The notes under the pieces: model-generated
Seen by the model: only the letters and a program-made list of their open reading frames with translations
Told to the model about the DNA's origin: nothing
Databases searched by the model: none
Position numbers and translations under genes: made by a program
Shown here: piece by piece, positions 43,568-44,727 of the stretch
Position numbering within the stretch: position 1 is the first letter of the stretch
Layout of the letters: every line of letters starts with the position of its first letter
Source of the DNA: an uncultured Lentisphaeria bacterium
Lineage (GTDB): Bacteria > Verrucomicrobiota > Lentisphaeria > Victivallales > Victivallaceae
Assembly (NCBI GenBank): GCA_949298075.1
Contig: CASFVA010000008.1
Span: forward strand, 1-44,727
Reading direction: 5' to 3'
DNA: 44,727 nucleotides

Positions 43568-44584
43568 CAGCTCCTCAAAGGAAATTTTCACGACGCACTC
43601 AACCACTTCTCCCGGCGCCAGAAACCGCAACAGGCCCCGCCGCGCCATGGCCTCCTGCCCCTCAGGAAAAGTGTTGGACGGCTCCAATCCCAGAACGTAT
43701 TCGCCCTGCCCCATCATTTTCCACTCGATCAGGTACGGCAGGCTCCCGACCGAATACTCCACCCGACAGGCCAGTTTCAGCTTGGAGTTGCGCAGCGTAA
43801 CGGCAGCCATGCCGTTCTCCGCCGCCGGAATTTCATGGTAAAAAACCTGCTCGACAAAATTACGTTCCGGATCCGTGAGATGATTCCACTCCGGATAATC
43901 CGCGGCCGCCACCTCATTCTGGGGCGTAATCCGGTGCTTGACCGCCTCAATCACCGCCCCGGCGTCCACCAGCGGCCAGCCCAGATTGATATGGTAAAGC
44001 TGCATTAGCGGCGTCTTGCGGAACCCCTGGTTTTCCACCCGGTCCCGGATGGTTATGGAATTGTCGCCCAGAGCGGTACGGATATTCCGGCGCAGGCTGA
44101 GATTCTTGCCGAAAACCCGGCTCACCCTCAATTCACCGCTGACCTCCAGTTCGTAGGAAGCCCCATCTCCGGTCCAGCGCGCCGTCGAATTAATCTCTTC
44201 GGCCGGAGTGTGCGACAACCGGCCATGCAGTCCATGCGATTCTCCGCCGGAGCAGTTGGCTCCGCCGACATTCATCAGGCCGCAGCCGGTGAGCAATCCA
44301 CCGCCCCAGGTGCGCAGCCACCCCAGGGAATCGGCCTCGTAAAACTGTGGAGCCACAGGGCCGTTCGGAGTAATCCAGGCCAGCGGAATCCCCTTGAAAC
44401 TGGCCTCGCCGATGTCCATGCCGCGATCGGGGTACACTGAAAAGCTCAGCCCGCTGCCGTTGGTGACCTCGAAAACGCGCATTCCGCGACCTTTGCCGTC
44501 GTCAATCCGCATCCGCCGGATTGAAGCCAGCTGACGCATGGATCCGAGACGTTCATGCAGATAAGATTTGTCCAAAGCCATCAT
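43562..44584 (-). CDS. DUF4432/aldose 1-epimerase-like protein
   Basis: A 340-residue beta-sandwich, galactose-mutarotase-like protein. Marks are FSVYPDRGMDIGEASFKGIPLAWITPNG, WLRTWGGGLLTGCGLMNVGG, LMQLYHINLGWPL and GLEPSNTFPEG, typical of the DUF4432 branch. It probably acts on a sugar or sugar derivative; the reaction is unknown. The start at 44584 is set by GGAG (44591-44594) 6 nt upstream; an ATG at 44581 is equally possible, and the frame further up to 44725 runs into the promoter at 44687-44715. It is upstream of gatB and separated from it by a weak terminator. Confidence 0.85.
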   Translation of the reverse strand: MMALDKSYLHERLGSMRQLASIRRMRIDDGKGRGMRVFEVTNGSGLSFSVYPDRGMDIGEASFKGIPLAWITPNGPVAPQFYEADSLGWLRTWGGGLLTGCGLMNVGGANCSGGESHGLHGRLSHTPAEEINSTARWTGDGASYELEVSGELRVSRVFGKNLSLRRNIRTALGDNSITIRDRVENQGFRKTPLMQLYHINLGWPLVDAGAVIEAVKHRITPQNEVAAADYPEWNHLTDPERNFVEQVFYHEIPAAENGMAAVTLRNSKLKLACRVEYSVGSLPYLIEWKMMGQGEYVLGLEPSNTFPEGQEAMARRGLLRFLAPGEVVECVVKISFEELP

Positions 44585-44686
44585 CAGCCACTCCATGCTG
44601 CGACGTACCGGACTTGCGTCACGGCCGGAACATCCGGCCGGACCGGCGCTTGTCAATACCGGTACGGGTTTTAAATATATTGGTAA

Positions 44687-44715
44687 AATATAGCATCGGC
44701 CCTGAACTTTTACAA
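44687..44715 (-). promoter_or_regulatory. Promoter of the DUF4432-like gene
   Basis: Minus strand: -35 TTGTAA (44715-44710), 17-nt spacer, -10 TATATT (44692-44687). A second AATATA (44674-44679) lies just downstream. Predicted start near 44680; leader about 96 nt. Confidence 0.68.
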
Positions 44716-44727
44716 ATGGCAGCAAGG

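Overview
The window is a GC-rich, gene-dense bacterial chromosome segment with 26 supportable protein genes, no RNA genes, no mobile elements and no CRISPR array. Type III glutamine synthetase, a long PurF of the Bacteroidetes type, LL-diaminopimelate aminotransferase (DapL), several glycoside hydrolases and many Gfo/Idh, ThuA, AP-endonuclease-2-fold and FAD oxidoreductase genes together suggest a saccharolytic member of the Lentisphaerae/Verrucomicrobia side of the PVC group, for example a Victivallis-like gut bacterium. That placement is an inference from gene content, not from a marker search.

Layout. 1-7111 (+): a 5'-truncated clan GH-A-like glycoside hydrolase, then two tandem paralogues of an alpha/alpha-barrel hydrolase-like family joined by an ATGA overlap. 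7112-7675: a spacer with a terminator and the uvrB promoter. 7676-9703 (+): uvrB. 9786-17588 (-): a tight operon gltB-gltD-dapF-dapL (transcribed in that order), making glutamate and then meso-diaminopimelate with glutamate as amino donor. 17589-17958: a divergent control region with two near-perfect sigma-54 promoters facing outwards and two 18-bp palindromic sites placed symmetrically between them. 17959-27842 (+): glnN (GS type III), purF-like, carA, pyrG, carB, followed by guaA (27903-29444) from its own sigma-70-type promoter inside the carB stop. This block makes glutamine and then spends its amide nitrogen on purines, pyrimidines, CTP and GMP.

29445-31032: a bidirectional terminator, then an Mrp/NBP35 ATPase (-) and a C_GCAxxG_C_C-family redox-type protein (+) from divergent promoters. 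31046-34554 (-): an FAD oxidoreductase and, upstream, a Gfo/Idh dehydrogenase-sugar isomerase pair opposite a divergent PocR-AraC regulator (34668-35480, +). 35527-37469 (-): a GH130-family phosphorylase/hydrolase and an AraC regulator. 37571-40884 (+): an L-fucose/arabinose-isomerase-like protein, a ThuA-like protein and a second Gfo/Idh protein, ending in a strong terminator. 40956-44584 (-): a small putative lipoprotein, a short RecO-like protein, gatB, and a DUF4432/aldose-epimerase-like protein.

Regulation is unusually legible. Nearly every start-region spacer has a -10 of the form TATATT at 16-17 bp from a recognisable or weak -35. The nitrogen genes instead carry sigma-54 promoters and no TATATT. 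Two AraC-type regulators each sit beside direct repeats located where an activator would contact a weak promoter. The most notable observation is the mirrored sigma-54 nitrogen switch between gltB and glnN.
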